A DNA stretch of 64,000 nt from positions 310,001-374,000 of the forward strand of contig NZ_QPGB01000001.1 of NCBI RefSeq assembly GCF_003335215.1, given 5' to 3'. Positions 1 through 9,583 of this stretch are shown piece by piece. The DNA comes from Parvibium lacunae (GTDB lineage: Bacteria > Pseudomonadota > Gammaproteobacteria > Burkholderiales > Burkholderiaceae_D). Made by a program: the position numbers and the translations under genes. Each line of letters begins with the position of its first letter. Position 1 is the stretch's first letter. The notes under the pieces were generated by a model. The model had not been told where the DNA came from and made no database searches. It saw only the letters and a list, made by a program, of their open reading frames with translations.

Positions 1-1131
1 CAATTGCTGGGCATGGAGGGACACAGCTTACCCACTGACCGCAAAGATTTTTTAGCTGAAGTGGTGTGTCCTGACGATGTGGTAGATTATGAACGCAATA
101 TTCAGGAACACTTTGTGCAGCGTGGACGAGGTCGTTTTGATGTTCGTTACCGTCATGCCAATGGCGAATACCGGTGGTTTCGTGTGCGTGGTCAAACGAC
201 CTTTGATCCCAATACCGGCCAGCGTTTGATGTCGGGGGTGATTACCGATATCCATGCACAAAAAATTGCGGAACAGGAGTTAGCAGCACATCGCGACCGC
301 TTGGCGGAGCTGGTTGAAGCGAAAACCTTGGAATTACAAGCAACGGCGAATAAAGCCGATGCAGCGAACCGCGCTAAATCTGAATTTTTAGCCAATATGT
401 CGCATGAGTTACGAACCCCGATGCACGCTATTTTGTCGTTCGCGAAATTGGGCGCAGAAAAAGTGACGCAGATTGAGCCGGCCAAGCTAGCGCATTACTT
501 CAATAACATTCATACGAGCGGCAGCCGTTTATTACGCTTGCTGAATGATTTGCTTGATCTTTCCAAGCTTGAGGCCGGAAAAATGGAGATGCATAAAACC
601 AATACCGATCTCTCTGAGCTGATTCAGGAAGTGCTGCAAGAGCTTTCAGCATTAATCCAAGCCAAACATTTAACGATTTCTTTTACCCCGATTCCGGCCG
701 CGCTGTACGCTGATGCCGCCCGAATTATGCAAGTGATTCGTAATCTGCTTTCAAACGCCATCAAATTCACGCCCGAAGCGGGGACTATCTATATCACCGT
801 GACCGGCAGCATGCAGTCTGCCCAGCCGGTTCAGGTCAGAACCACCTTGAATGACACCCAGACACAAACCTTGCCTGCAATGCAGCGGATCTGGGAAATG
901 ACGGTTCAAGACACCGGTGGGGGTATTCCAGCAGCAGAAATGGAAAGTATTTTTGATAAGTTTGTGCAGTCGAGTAAAACCAAGTCTGGCGCTGGCGCTG
1001 GCGGAACGGGGCTGGGCTTACCGATTTGCCGCGAAATTGTGCAGGCGCATGGTGGCATCATTTATGCCGAGTCGCGCCCACAGGTCGCCACTGGGGCTTG
1101 CTTCGTGGTGCGCTTACCGCTCGCCCTTTAA
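1..1131 (+). CDS. PAS-domain sensor histidine kinase, 5' end missing
   Basis: This is the C-terminal part of a hybrid-less sensor kinase; the reading frame is open to the left window edge, so the true start lies outside. The visible part begins within a PAS fold (residues about 1-85, ending in the typical GVITDI stretch), followed by a coiled-coil linker (about 85-125). The HisKA H-box SHELRTPMHA carries the phospho-accepting His (codon 403-405). The N-box NLLSNAIKF, G1 box DTGGGIP and G2 box GTGLGLPI of the HATPase domain follow, so the kinase core is complete. No receiver domain follows the ATPase domain. No response regulator is visible in the window next to it, because clpB comes next; the partner is probably upstream. 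Signal unknown. Confidence 0.9.
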   Translation, partial: QLLGMEGHSLPTDRKDFLAEVVCPDDVVDYERNIQEHFVQRGRGRFDVRYRHANGEYRWFRVRGQTTFDPNTGQRLMSGVITDIHAQKIAEQELAAHRDRLAELVEAKTLELQATANKADAANRAKSEFLANMSHELRTPMHAILSFAKLGAEKVTQIEPAKLAHYFNNIHTSGSRLLRLLNDLLDLSKLEAGKMEMHKTNTDLSELIQEVLQELSALIQAKHLTISFTPIPAALYADAARIMQVIRNLLSNAIKFTPEAGTIYITVTGSMQSAQPVQVRTTLNDTQTQTLPAMQRIWEMTVQDTGGGIPAAEMESIFDKFVQSSKTKSGAGAGGTGLGLPICREIVQAHGGIIYAESRPQVATGACFVVRLPLAL

Positions 1132-1232
1132 TCAGTATGGTGTTCCTCGTTTTGCCTTGTGCGCCCGCTAGCGCCATAAACTCAGCATGGCTACTTTGAC
1201 ACAGCCCATTTGACCTAGCGCAAATCTAGGTG

Positions 1233-1260
1233 CTTGAAAGTGACGTGGTGATCCCTATAT
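1233..1260 (+). promoter_or_regulatory. Sigma-32-like heat-shock promoter of clpB
   Basis: CTTGAAA at 1233-1239 is followed after 13 bp by CCCTATAT at 1253-1260. The E. coli RpoH consensus is CTTGAAA, 11-16 bp, CCCCATNT, so the -35 matches fully and the -10 at seven of eight positions. The element lies 28 bp before the clpB start. The spacer also contains TGACGTGGT, which resembles the start of the E. coli dnaK promoter as I remember it. Confidence 0.75.
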
Positions 1261-1288
1261 CTATAGCATTAGATTATGAGGAGTCATC

Positions 1289-3874
1289 ATGCGAATCGAC
1301 AAACTAACGACGAAATTTCAAGAAGCGATTGCCGATGGCCAAAGCTTGGCCGTGGGCAATGACAATCAATATATCGAACCCGTTCACCTATTGCTGGCCT
1401 TGCTCAAGCAGGAAGATGGCGCGGCGCGCTCGCTCCTGGCGCGGGCCGGGGCCAATGTGCAAAAACTCAGTGGCGAGCTGGAAGCGGCCATTCGGCGCCT
1501 GCCGCAGGTGAGTGGCACTGATGGTCAAGTGCAAATTGGCCGTGACTTGTTGGGTTTATTGAATCAGGCGGATAAAGAAGCCCAAAAGCGTGGCGATCAA
1601 TTTATTGCCAGCGAGATGTTTTTGCTCGCGGTGGCGGATGATAAGGGCACGGCGGGACAGCTCGCACGCGAATGCGGCCTCACCCGCAAGGCGCTGGACA
1701 CAGCGGTGCAAGCCGTACGTGGTAACCAAAGCGTGAACTCGCAAGAAGGCGAGGGCAATCGCGAGGCCCTGAAAAAATATTGTATTGATCTGACCGACCG
1801 CGCTCGTCAGGGCAAGCTTGACCCGGTGATTGGGCGCGATGATGAAATCCGCCGTGCAATCCAAATTCTGCAACGCCGCAGTAAAAACAATCCCGTGTTG
1901 ATTGGCGAGCCCGGCGTGGGTAAGACCGCGATTGTGGAAGGCCTGGCGCAACGGATTGTGAATGGCGAAGTCCCCGAGAGTTTGAAAAACAAACGTATCT
2001 TGGTGCTGGATATGGCGGGTTTACTCGCAGGTGCAAAATATCGCGGCGAGTTTGAAGAACGCCTGAAAGCCGTGTTGAAAGAAGTCGCACAAGACGAAGG
2101 GCAAACCATTGTCTTTATCGACGAAATTCACACCATGGTCGGTGCCGGTAAAGCTGAGGGCGCGATTGATGCAGGCAACATGCTCAAACCCGCGCTCTCG
2201 CGTGGCGAATTGCACTGTATTGGCGCGACCACGCTTGATGAATACCGCAAATACATTGAAAAAGACGCTGCCCTAGAACGCCGTTTCCAAAAAGTGCTCG
2301 TGGGCGAACCCACGGTAGAAAGCACCATTGCGATTCTGCGCGGCCTACAAGAAAAATACGAACTCCACCACGGCGTGGATATTACCGACCCGGCGATTGT
2401 TGCCGCGGCCGAACTCTCACACCGCTACATTACCGACCGCTTCTTGCCCGATAAGGCGATTGACCTGATCGACGAAGCGGCCGCACGCATCAAAATGGAA
2501 ATTGATTCCAAGCCCGAGAGCATGGATAAACTGGATCGCCGTTTGATTCAACTAAAGATTGAGCGCGAAGCCGTGAAACGTGAAAAGGACGATGCTTCAC
2601 AAAAACGCCTAGGTTTAATTGAAGAAGAAATCGCTCGCCTAGAGCGGGAATACGCCGACCTTGAAGAAATCTGGAAAGCTGAAAAAGCCACGGTGCAAGG
2701 TAGCCAGTCGATTAAAGAAGAAATCGACAAGGTAAAAGTGCAAATCGAAGATTACAAACGCAAAGGCGATTGGCAAAAAGCTTCTGAGCTGCAATATGGC
2801 AAATTACCGGAGTTAGAGGCCCGGTTGAAATCCGCCGACAAACAAACTGCCACGGTAGAGAAACCGCGCTTGCTGCGCACCGAAGTCGGTGCGGAAGAAA
2901 TTGCCGAAGTGGTTAGCCGTGCCACGGGGATTCCGGTGTCTAAAATGATGCAAGGCGAGCGCGAAAAACTCCTGCACATGGAAGGCAAGCTGCATGAGCG
3001 TGTGGTCGGACAAGATGAAGCCGTCACGCTGGTGTCGGACGCCATTCGCCGTTCACGCGCCGGATTGTCTGATCCCAACAAGCCCTATGGCTCCTTCCTC
3101 TTTCTCGGCCCGACGGGTGTGGGTAAAACCGAGCTGTGTAAGGCGCTGGCGAATTTCCTGTTTGATAGCGAAGAGCATCTCATTCGGGTGGACATGAGCG
3201 AGTTTATGGAAAAACATAGCGTCAGCCGCTTGATCGGTGCGCCCCCCGGCTATGTGGGTTACGACGAAGGTGGTTATTTGACCGAAGCAGTACGCCGCAA
3301 GCCGTACAGTGTGATTTTGTTGGACGAGGTTGAAAAGGCGCATCCCGATGTGTTTAACGTTTTGCTGCAAGTGCTGGACGATGGCCGTTTAACGGATGGC
3401 CAAGGCCGCACCGTGGACTTTAAAAACACCGTGGTGGTGATGACCTCTAACCTCGGTGCGCATGAAATCCAGCGCATGGTTGGGCAAGATTACGGCCTGA
3501 TTAAAGAAGCGGTCATGGGTGAAGTGAAGCAGCATTTCCGCCCTGAATTTATTAACCGCATTGATGAGGTGGTGGTGTTCCACGCCCTCGGCAGCGATCA
3601 CATTGCCTCGATTGCGCGGATTCAGTTGCGCGGCTTAGAGCAACGGTTGGCGGCCAAGGAAATGACGCTTCAAGTCAGCGATGCGGCACTGGCAGAAATT
3701 GCCAAGGTTGGGTTCGATCCCCTGTTTGGCGCGCGGCCACTCAAGCGTGCGATTCAACAGCAAATCGAAAACCCAGTGGCCAAGCTAATCCTCGAAGGCA
3801 AGTTCGGGCCAAATGATGTGATTCCCGTCGATTACATCAACGGCGAGTTCAGCTTCGGGCGGGTGGTGCATTAG
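1289..3874 (+). CDS. clpB: ATP-dependent disaggregase ClpB
   Basis: Hsp100 chaperone that extracts polypeptides from aggregates together with DnaK/DnaJ/GrpE in the cytoplasm. At 861 residues it has the family's full length. Seen in order: a Clp N domain (about 1-145), AAA-1 with Walker A GEPGVGKT at 206-213 and Walker B VFIDEIH, the charged coiled-coil middle domain (about 410-525) that separates ClpB from ClpA/ClpC, and AAA-2 with Walker A GPTGVGKT at 607-614 and the C-terminal D2 small domain. There is no ClpP-binding IGF/IGL loop evident, as expected for a disaggregase. The start has a good ribosome site (GAGGAG). It is preceded by a sigma-32-like promoter and stands alone, convergent with cydB. 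Confidence 0.98.
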   Translation: MRIDKLTTKFQEAIADGQSLAVGNDNQYIEPVHLLLALLKQEDGAARSLLARAGANVQKLSGELEAAIRRLPQVSGTDGQVQIGRDLLGLLNQADKEAQKRGDQFIASEMFLLAVADDKGTAGQLARECGLTRKALDTAVQAVRGNQSVNSQEGEGNREALKKYCIDLTDRARQGKLDPVIGRDDEIRRAIQILQRRSKNNPVLIGEPGVGKTAIVEGLAQRIVNGEVPESLKNKRILVLDMAGLLAGAKYRGEFEERLKAVLKEVAQDEGQTIVFIDEIHTMVGAGKAEGAIDAGNMLKPALSRGELHCIGATTLDEYRKYIEKDAALERRFQKVLVGEPTVESTIAILRGLQEKYELHHGVDITDPAIVAAAELSHRYITDRFLPDKAIDLIDEAAARIKMEIDSKPESMDKLDRRLIQLKIEREAVKREKDDASQKRLGLIEEEIARLEREYADLEEIWKAEKATVQGSQSIKEEIDKVKVQIEDYKRKGDWQKASELQYGKLPELEARLKSADKQTATVEKPRLLRTEVGAEEIAEVVSRATGIPVSKMMQGEREKLLHMEGKLHERVVGQDEAVTLVSDAIRRSRAGLSDPNKPYGSFLFLGPTGVGKTELCKALANFLFDSEEHLIRVDMSEFMEKHSVSRLIGAPPGYVGYDEGGYLTEAVRRKPYSVILLDEVEKAHPDVFNVLLQVLDDGRLTDGQGRTVDFKNTVVVMTSNLGAHEIQRMVGQDYGLIKEAVMGEVKQHFRPEFINRIDEVVVFHALGSDHIASIARIQLRGLEQRLAAKEMTLQVSDAALAEIAKVGFDPLFGARPLKRAIQQQIENPVAKLILEGKFGPNDVIPVDYINGEFSFGRVVH

Positions 3875-3884
3875 CCGTATCAAG

Positions 3885-3913
3885 CCCTGTGTTACCTTAG
3901 TCGTAACGCAGGG
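3885..3913. terminator. Hairpin between convergent clpB and cydB
   Basis: CCCTGTGTTAC (3885-3895) and GTAACGCAGGG (3903-3913) form an 11-bp stem with one G-T wobble and a 7-nt loop. It overlaps the last codons of cydB. There is no long U-run on either side, so it is a weak intrinsic terminator candidate for two converging genes. Confidence 0.4.
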
Positions 3914-4925
3914 TGGTGACTTTCCCCCAAAAAATCCGATAGGCAAAAATCGTGTAGCCAATAATAGCGGGCAACACAATCACTACGCCATAGAGGATGA
4001 CACGCAAGGCCGCCTCACTGCTGGCGGCTTCCCATAGCGTCATCTTTTCAATGATTAAGAAGGGAAAAATGCTGTAAGCCAAACCATAAAAGGCGAGTAT
4101 AAAAATACCCACGCTGGCGGCGAAAGGCACCCAAATGCCGTATTGGTTTTCGTTTGCGAGTCGTGAGGGTAAGCGCGCCAAGCTGCGGGCAATCACCAAA
4201 AACAAAATGAGGGTGATGATCGGAATGGGCAGTAACAAGACTAACCAGGGTAAGGTAAACCATTTCTCCAGTACGCGTTGGCTGAGGAAGGGGGTGGCGA
4301 TAGACACCGCCAAGACGCCCAATGCGGTGAGGCTGAGGCTATGGCGTGCCCATTTGACGGCTTTGAGTTGCAACGCGCCCTCGGTTTTCATGATGAGCCA
4401 GGTTGCACCCAGCAGGCTATATCCCGCGGCCAGACACACCCCAATCATGAGGGCAAAGAGATGCGCAGCCCAACCTTCGGCAAAGCCCAAGATCGTTAAA
4501 CCCAGCATATAGCCCTGGCTGAGTGCGGCGAGTAACGAGCCCGCCCAGAATACATCGTTCCATAACGGCTGCGCCGCGGCGTGGGCTTTGACACGAAAAT
4601 CAAATGCCACGCCACGCAAAATCAAGCCAATCAGCAATAAGACGGTGGGCAAGTAGAGCCAACCCAATATCAAGCCATGCGCAACGGGGAAGGCGACCAG
4701 CAGAATGCCAACCGCGAGTACGAGCCAGGTTTCATTGGCATCCCAGAAGGGCCCAATCGAGGCAATCATTAAGTCTTTTTCTTCAATGCGAACTTGCTTG
4801 AGTAAGATACCCACGCCGAGGTCATAGCCATCTAAAATCACGTAGATCAGCAGTGAAAGACCCAGCAGCACATAAAACACTAAGGGTAACCAGTTGGCCG
4901 CTAAGCTAAGATCATTGGGAATCAT
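3897..4925 (-). CDS. cydB: Cytochrome bd-type quinol oxidase subunit II
   Basis: Membrane subunit of the bd-type quinol oxidase, partner of CydA. I chose the ATG at 4925 (342 residues, MIPNDLSL...) rather than the longer open frame to 5003, because a GAGGT ribosome site sits just upstream and it gives the usual subunit II N-terminus with a first membrane helix ending in LDGYDLGVGIL, the family signature. Eight or nine hydrophobic segments follow. It overlaps the end of cydA by 14 bp, which implies translational coupling. The paired subunit I has a short Q-loop, so this is probably the cyanide-insensitive (CioB-like) branch rather than the E. coli CydB type. Confidence 0.95.
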   Translation of the reverse strand: MIPNDLSLAANWLPLVFYVLLGLSLLIYVILDGYDLGVGILLKQVRIEEKDLMIASIGPFWDANETWLVLAVGILLVAFPVAHGLILGWLYLPTVLLLIGLILRGVAFDFRVKAHAAAQPLWNDVFWAGSLLAALSQGYMLGLTILGFAEGWAAHLFALMIGVCLAAGYSLLGATWLIMKTEGALQLKAVKWARHSLSLTALGVLAVSIATPFLSQRVLEKWFTLPWLVLLLPIPIITLILFLVIARSLARLPSRLANENQYGIWVPFAASVGIFILAFYGLAYSIFPFLIIEKMTLWEAASSEAALRVILYGVVIVLPAIIGYTIFAYRIFWGKVTTLRYD

Positions 4926-6249
4926 AGGGGACCTCGCTGGGTGTGGAAGTGGCAGGGATGGCTTTTTTGGCAAGATAGAACACGGCTTTGATATAAGCAA
5001 CAATCAGCACAGCATACAAAGTGAGATAGAGCACCAGTGATAGCGCTATATTTCCTTGACTAACTGTTGAGGCTGCCTCTGCGGTGCGCAGTAGCCCATA
5101 AACCAAATAAGGCTGGCGACCAATTTCAGTGACATACCAACCTGCTAGGGTTGCTACCCAACCAGAGAAGGTCATTCCAACTAATAGCCACATGTAGCGA
5201 CAAGAAAGTGCGTTGACCCCTTGTCGCCAAAGTTGCCATACGCCAAACCAGCTGGCCAGCAGCATGAGCACGCCTACACCAACCATTATGCGGAAGCCGT
5301 AGAAAAGCGGTTTGACCGGGGGGGCATCGGCAAAGTTATCCAGCCCTTGAATCAGGCCATTGGCATCGTGGGTCAGAATCAGACTGGCGAGTTTGGGAAT
5401 ACTGATTGCAAAATCATTTTGTCGGGTTTCGCTGTTTGGAATAGCAAATAACACCAAGGGAGCGCCGCGCTCTGTTTCCCATACCGCTTCAATGGCAGCG
5501 ATTTTGGCGGGTTGGTATTTCAGTGTATTCAGGCCATGTAGATCGCCGACCAAAATTTGAATCGGGATCAGACAGGCAGCCAACCAGAGACTGGTTTTGA
5601 GGGTGATGTGAACGGCCTGGCTTTGATCACCCCGTAACTTGCGCCAGGCAGAAATGCCCGCAACCAGAAAAGCCACGGTGAGCCCAGAAGCCAATAACAT
5701 ATGAGTCAAGCGATAGGGGAGTGAGGGATTAAAGATGACTTGCCACCAGTCCAGCACATGCGCTACCCCTTCTCGCACGACATAACCTGAGGGTGTATGC
5801 ATCCACGAGTTAAGCGCCAATATCCAGAATGCACTGATGGTAGTGCCAAAGGCGACGAGAAAGGTGGCGAGTAAATGCACGCGCGCGCTCACCCGTTGTT
5901 GTCCAAAGAGCATGATGCCAAGGAAAGTGGCTTCTAAAAAGAAGGCGGTGAGCACTTCGTAAGCCAACAGTGGGCCGGCAATATTGCCGACGGTTTTCAT
6001 GAAGCCTGGCCAGTTCGTCCCAAATTGAAAGCTCATGGTGATACCGCTCACTACGCCCAGCGCAAAGGTCAGGGCAAAAATTTTCACCCAAAACAAGTAG
6101 GCTTCTTGCCAGTGTGGCAACTTGGTTTTGAGGTGTTGCCACTTGAAGTAAAACAGCAGCCAACCAAGGCCAATCGAAATAGTGGGGAAAAGAATATGAA
6201 AGGAGATATTGGCGGCGAATTGAATTCGGGCGAGGAGTAGGGCGTCCAT
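4912..6249 (-). CDS. cydA: Cytochrome bd-type quinol oxidase subunit I (CIO-like)
   Basis: Haem-bearing subunit that oxidises quinol and reduces oxygen to water without pumping protons. At 445 residues it is shorter than E. coli CydA (522). The expected ligands are present: His18, His183 and Met322 align with E. coli His19, His186 and Met393, and Glu98 and Glu106 fit the proton-channel acids. The periplasmic Q-loop is short and has KYQPAKIAAIEAVWET, as in cyanide-insensitive CioA oxidases; the C-terminal half of the long E. coli Q-loop is absent. GRQPYLVYGLLRT near the C-terminus is the usual GRQP motif. It lies 12 bp after the regulator gene and is coupled to cydB, so the three genes probably form one operon. 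Confidence 0.96.
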   Translation of the reverse strand: MDALLLARIQFAANISFHILFPTISIGLGWLLFYFKWQHLKTKLPHWQEAYLFWVKIFALTFALGVVSGITMSFQFGTNWPGFMKTVGNIAGPLLAYEVLTAFFLEATFLGIMLFGQQRVSARVHLLATFLVAFGTTISAFWILALNSWMHTPSGYVVREGVAHVLDWWQVIFNPSLPYRLTHMLLASGLTVAFLVAGISAWRKLRGDQSQAVHITLKTSLWLAACLIPIQILVGDLHGLNTLKYQPAKIAAIEAVWETERGAPLVLFAIPNSETRQNDFAISIPKLASLILTHDANGLIQGLDNFADAPPVKPLFYGFRIMVGVGVLMLLASWFGVWQLWRQGVNALSCRYMWLLVGMTFSGWVATLAGWYVTEIGRQPYLVYGLLRTAEAASTVSQGNIALSLVLYLTLYAVLIVAYIKAVFYLAKKAIPATSTPSEVPYDSQ

Positions 6250-6261
6250 GGTTAAGGCTCA

Positions 6262-6870
6262 CTAAGCTTTACGGGCGGTAGGTTTACGTGCTTTTTCCAG
6301 CGTTTCGGTCGTGGTCTTTTTGCTGCGTAGGTTGGGCAAAAGTCGCTCAGCACCCGCGACGAGTTTTTGCACTGTGCTGCCCATTTGCATGAGTTTAATC
6401 AGCGTACTCTTTTCCATTTTTTGCACTTCATTAAACCAAGTGGTGAGCAGCTCAATTAGCTCATACATGTCATGCATGCGCTGTTGGGCATAGGCTTCAT
6501 CGTTGTCTTTGGGCGGCTCCATGAGTGCCCCGCGCAGCATGGATAGCGTTGGGTCAATTTCGCGCTTACGCCGTTGTTCCGCGAGGATACGAAAGATTTC
6601 CCAAACATCCCCTGGGGTACTGAAATATTCACGCCGGTCACCCGGTAAGTGTTGCAACCGCAGGATGCCCCACGACCCCAGCTCCTTTAATCCCATACTG
6701 ACATTGGAACGTGAAAAGCCGAGTTGCTCGGCAATGTCATCGGCATTGATCGGCTGGGGTGAAATGAAAATCAGGGCGTAGATTTGACCAACCGTACGGT
6801 TAATGCCCCAGCGGTTACCCATTTCACCGAAATGCAGGACAAAATCACGGGCGAGTGGATTTAGGTTCAT
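6262..6870 (-). CDS. GbsR/MarR-family transcriptional regulator of the bd oxidase operon
   Basis: A 202-residue winged-helix protein of the GbsR group within the MarR superfamily. The N-terminal half has the characteristic FGEMGNRWGINRTVGQIYAL start and a helix-turn-helix around residues 40-75 (DDIAEQLGFSRSNVSMGLKEL), followed by a wing with PGDRREYF. The C-terminal half is helical and ends in a Lys/Arg/Thr-rich tail. It is the first gene of the unit, 12 bp before cydA. Its own promoter region contains a perfect inverted repeat overlapping an extended -10 element, which suggests autoregulation and control of cydAB. The inducing signal cannot be read from the sequence. Confidence 0.88.
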   Translation of the reverse strand: MNLNPLARDFVLHFGEMGNRWGINRTVGQIYALIFISPQPINADDIAEQLGFSRSNVSMGLKELGSWGILRLQHLPGDRREYFSTPGDVWEIFRILAEQRRKREIDPTLSMLRGALMEPPKDNDEAYAQQRMHDMYELIELLTTWFNEVQKMEKSTLIKLMQMGSTVQKLVAGAERLLPNLRSKKTTTETLEKARKPTARKA

Positions 6871-6881
6871 AAATTTATTGA

Positions 6882-6909
6882 ATTTTCAGGAATTACTGAA
6901 AATATAGCA
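6882..6909 (-). promoter_or_regulatory. Operator overlapping extended -10 promoter of the gbsR-cydAB unit
   Basis: ATTTTCAG (6882-6889), a 6-bp spacer and CTGAAAAT (6896-6903) form a perfect inverted repeat. Read on the minus strand, TGC-TATATT (6909-6901) is an extended -10 element, and the repeat overlaps its downstream end. It lies 12 bp before the regulator start codon. A protein bound here would block transcription. Confidence 0.6.
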
Positions 6910-7073
6910 TATTGTATTTTTTTCGTATCGGGCAGGAAGCGATACCCTTGGTTTTCTTAAGGTTATTGCGTTACAAAGGGCAGACAACGCTATCCGCAAG
7001 CAGGGTTCTGGAGCGTTAACAGAAATCGGGGTAGGCTATCGTCTGATGTTGACTAGCGAATAACTGGAATAGG

Positions 7074-7697
7074 ATGAAAGAAATCTTTTTATTGGTTGAA
7101 GTGTTAGGGGTATTGGCCTTTGCCTGGTCGGGCTATATTGAGGCGAGGCGTAAGGAAATGGACCCCGTTGGGGCGTTTACGATTGCTTTTATTACCGCTT
7201 TCGGTGGGGGCACGATACGCGATGTCCTACTCGAGCAGCGTCCCTTGGTTTGGGTTCAGCACCAGGCTTACCCTTTAATGATTTTTGCACTGGCCATTGT
7301 TGCGTATGGGCTGGAACGCCATTGGCGCGATTCCCCCATGCTGCAAAAAATGCGAAGTGAACGGGCGATCGTGGTGCCCGATGCCCTGGGTATGGCTTTG
7401 TTTAATGCTGGCGGTGTGGCGCTGGCTTGGCAATTAGGCAACCCGCCCTTTGTGGCGATTATGATGGGTGTGATCACCAGTATTTTTGGTGGCGTCTTGC
7501 GCGATGTATTTTGTAACGAGATCCCCTTGGTATTTCGGCGTGGCACCTTGTATGCCACTTGTGCCTTTCTGGGTGGGGGGATTTATGTGGTGTTAATGTG
7601 GTGTGCAGTCGCTGCCTCTACCGCTTTGCTGGCTTGTATGGTCGTCACCGCCAGCTTTCGCTTACTGGCGGTCAAATATGGCTGGCGGTTACCTTAG
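7074..7697 (+). CDS. TRIC-type (UPF0126/YadS-like) cation channel protein
   Basis: A 207-residue inner membrane protein with seven hydrophobic segments, matching the prokaryotic trimeric intracellular cation channel family. It has the internal twofold repeat of that family: GGGTIRDVLL near residues 45-54 and GGVLRDVFCNEIPLVF near 140-155. The glycine-rich kinked helices line the monovalent-cation pore in characterised homologues. Transcribed alone, divergently from gbsR-cydAB and convergent with the ETF-QO gene. The start ATG follows a weak GGAATAGG ribosome site. Some older annotations call this family glycine transporter; the sequence does not decide substrate preference. Confidence 0.9.
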   Translation: MKEIFLLVEVLGVLAFAWSGYIEARRKEMDPVGAFTIAFITAFGGGTIRDVLLEQRPLVWVQHQAYPLMIFALAIVAYGLERHWRDSPMLQKMRSERAIVVPDALGMALFNAGGVALAWQLGNPPFVAIMMGVITSIFGGVLRDVFCNEIPLVFRRGTLYATCAFLGGGIYVVLMWCAVAASTALLACMVVTASFRLLAVKYGWRLP

Positions 7698-7745
7698 TGA
7701 TGAATTTGTATTATTCAGATTTAATTTACACCGTGTACGCAGCGC

Positions 7746-9413
7746 TTACATCCCCGAATAATTCGGCCCACCGCCCCCCTCTGGGGTGACCCAGACAATA
7801 TTCTGGCCGGGGTCTTTAATATCGCAAGTTTTGCAGTGAACACAGTTCTGCGCATTAATCTGCAGGCGATCATCGCCGTTTTCCTGCTTCACATATTCAT
7901 ATACCCCCGCTGGGCAATAGCGTTGCTCTGGGCCAGCGAACTTGGCCAGATTCAGCGCTACCGGCACAGCTGGGTCACGCAAGGTCAGGTGAGCAGGCTG
8001 ATTTTCCTCATGGTTGGTATTCGAGATGAACACCGATGAGAGGCGGTCAAAGGTGAGCTTGCCATCGGGTTTGGGGTAGTTAATCGGAGAGCACGCTGCG
8101 GCTGGTTTCAAGCAGGCATGATCGGCGATGTGGCGATGTATGGTCCAGGGATGTTTTCCTTTTAGGAGCCATTGTTCAATACCCGTCATCGCCATCCCGA
8201 CGTAAAGCCCTTTCTTGAACCACTGTTTGAAGTTACGGGCCTTGTGTAGTTCTGCATGCAGCCAAGATTTTTCAAAGGCATCTGGATAGGCTTGCAGCTC
8301 ATCATAAGCGCGCCCTGTCTGCAGCGCCTCAAAACAAGCTTGCGCAGCTAGCATGCCGGTTTTGATTGCGGCATGACTGCCTTTGATTCGGGCTGCGTTC
8401 AAAAATCCGGCATCACAGCCAATCAGTGCGCCGCCAGGAAAGATGGTTTTCGGTAAGCTGAGTAAGCCACCTGCGGTGATGGCACGGGCACCATAAGCGA
8501 GTCGTTTGCCGTTGGTAAAGGTGTCGCGTAAGGCGGGGTGTGTTTTGTAGCGCTGAAATTCTTCAAAGGGGCTGAGGTAGGGATTGGCATAATCCAGCCC
8601 AACGACCAAGCCAACGGCAACTTGGTGATTGTCCAGGTGGTAAAGGAAGCCACCACCATAGGTTTGGTTATCCATTGGCCAACCGGCGGTATGAATCACT
8701 AATCCCGGTTGATGTTGGGCGGGATCCACTTGCCATAATTCTTTGATGCCGATGGCGTAAGACTGTGGGTCACGCCCATCGTCAAGCTGGTAGCGGGCAA
8801 TTAATTGTTTCCCTAAGTGGCCGCGCGCGCCTTCCGCAAAGAGGGTGTATTTAGCCAGCAGTTCCATTCCCGGCTGGAAATGAGGGGTGGGCTGCTCATC
8901 TTTGCCGACTCCTTGATTGCCTGTTGCAACACCGCGCACCGCACCCGCCGGGGTATATAAAATTTCGGCTGCGGCAAAGCCAGGGTAAATTTCCACACCA
9001 AGGGCTTCTGCTTGCTGGCCTAACCAGCGCACCACATTACTTAGGCTGATAATGTAGTTGCCGTGATTTTGAAAGCAGTCTGGAATGATGGGCGACGCAT
9101 AGGCTTTATTGGCAGAAAGAATCAGAAGTTTATCTTGTGTGACTGGTGTGTGCAGTGGCGCACCGAGTGCTTGCCAATCGGGGAAGAGCTCCTGAATCGC
9201 AATCGGGTCCATGACTGCACCAGACAAAACATGGGCGCCAATTTCCGCGCCCTTTTCCAACACGCAGACACTGATCTCTGTGCCTGCGGCGGCAGCGCAC
9301 TGTTTCAGATGAATCGCTGCACTCAAGCCTGCTGGCCCACCCCCCACGATAACCACATCGTATTCCATGGATTCGCGTTCAATCGTTGGCAAATTGTCTG
9401 CAGCAGCAGTCAT
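7746..9413 (-). CDS. Electron transfer flavoprotein-ubiquinone oxidoreductase
   Basis: ETF-QO (555 residues) passes electrons from electron transfer flavoprotein, loaded by acyl-CoA and other dehydrogenases, into the ubiquinone pool at the inner membrane. The FAD-binding motif VVIVGGGPAGLSAA lies near the N-terminus. A C-terminal ferredoxin-like region has the four Cys ligands of the 4Fe-4S cluster, in RYCPAG and NCVHCKTCDIKDP, and ends with the typical GGGGPNYSGM. I place the start at 9413 because AAAGGAG lies seven bases upstream; an upstream in-frame start at 9620 would add 69 residues not typical of the family. It is divergent from a short-chain dehydrogenase gene, with a 17-bp perfect palindrome in the shared upstream region. 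The etfAB genes are not in the window. Confidence 0.96.
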   Translation of the reverse strand: MTAAADNLPTIERESMEYDVVIVGGGPAGLSAAIHLKQCAAAAGTEISVCVLEKGAEIGAHVLSGAVMDPIAIQELFPDWQALGAPLHTPVTQDKLLILSANKAYASPIIPDCFQNHGNYIISLSNVVRWLGQQAEALGVEIYPGFAAAEILYTPAGAVRGVATGNQGVGKDEQPTPHFQPGMELLAKYTLFAEGARGHLGKQLIARYQLDDGRDPQSYAIGIKELWQVDPAQHQPGLVIHTAGWPMDNQTYGGGFLYHLDNHQVAVGLVVGLDYANPYLSPFEEFQRYKTHPALRDTFTNGKRLAYGARAITAGGLLSLPKTIFPGGALIGCDAGFLNAARIKGSHAAIKTGMLAAQACFEALQTGRAYDELQAYPDAFEKSWLHAELHKARNFKQWFKKGLYVGMAMTGIEQWLLKGKHPWTIHRHIADHACLKPAAACSPINYPKPDGKLTFDRLSSVFISNTNHEENQPAHLTLRDPAVPVALNLAKFAGPEQRYCPAGVYEYVKQENGDDRLQINAQNCVHCKTCDIKDPGQNIVWVTPEGGGGPNYSGM

Positions 9414-9460
9414 AGCAGCTCCTTTGTGTAAGTAGATTGCTATTTTGCCAAATAACTTTG

Positions 9461-9477
9461 TTTGTCTGACAGACAAA
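9461..9477. promoter_or_regulatory. Perfect 17-bp palindrome between ETF-QO and SDR genes
   Basis: TTTGTCTG (9461-9468), a central A, and CAGACAAA (9470-9477) form a perfect odd palindrome in the 170-bp divergent region. Its form suits a dimeric repressor of the TetR type, and ETF-QO genes are commonly controlled by fatty-acid or branched-chain-catabolism repressors. The regulator is not encoded nearby. Confidence 0.55.
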
Positions 9478-9583
9478 TCAGCCACTCGCCACTGAAATAT
9501 TTGCAATTCGCGACGCCTTTCCAACAGTAGAAGGGCTGACTTCATGCGATGATTGCTAAGTTTGTTAGTTTGAGGGGGCAACA

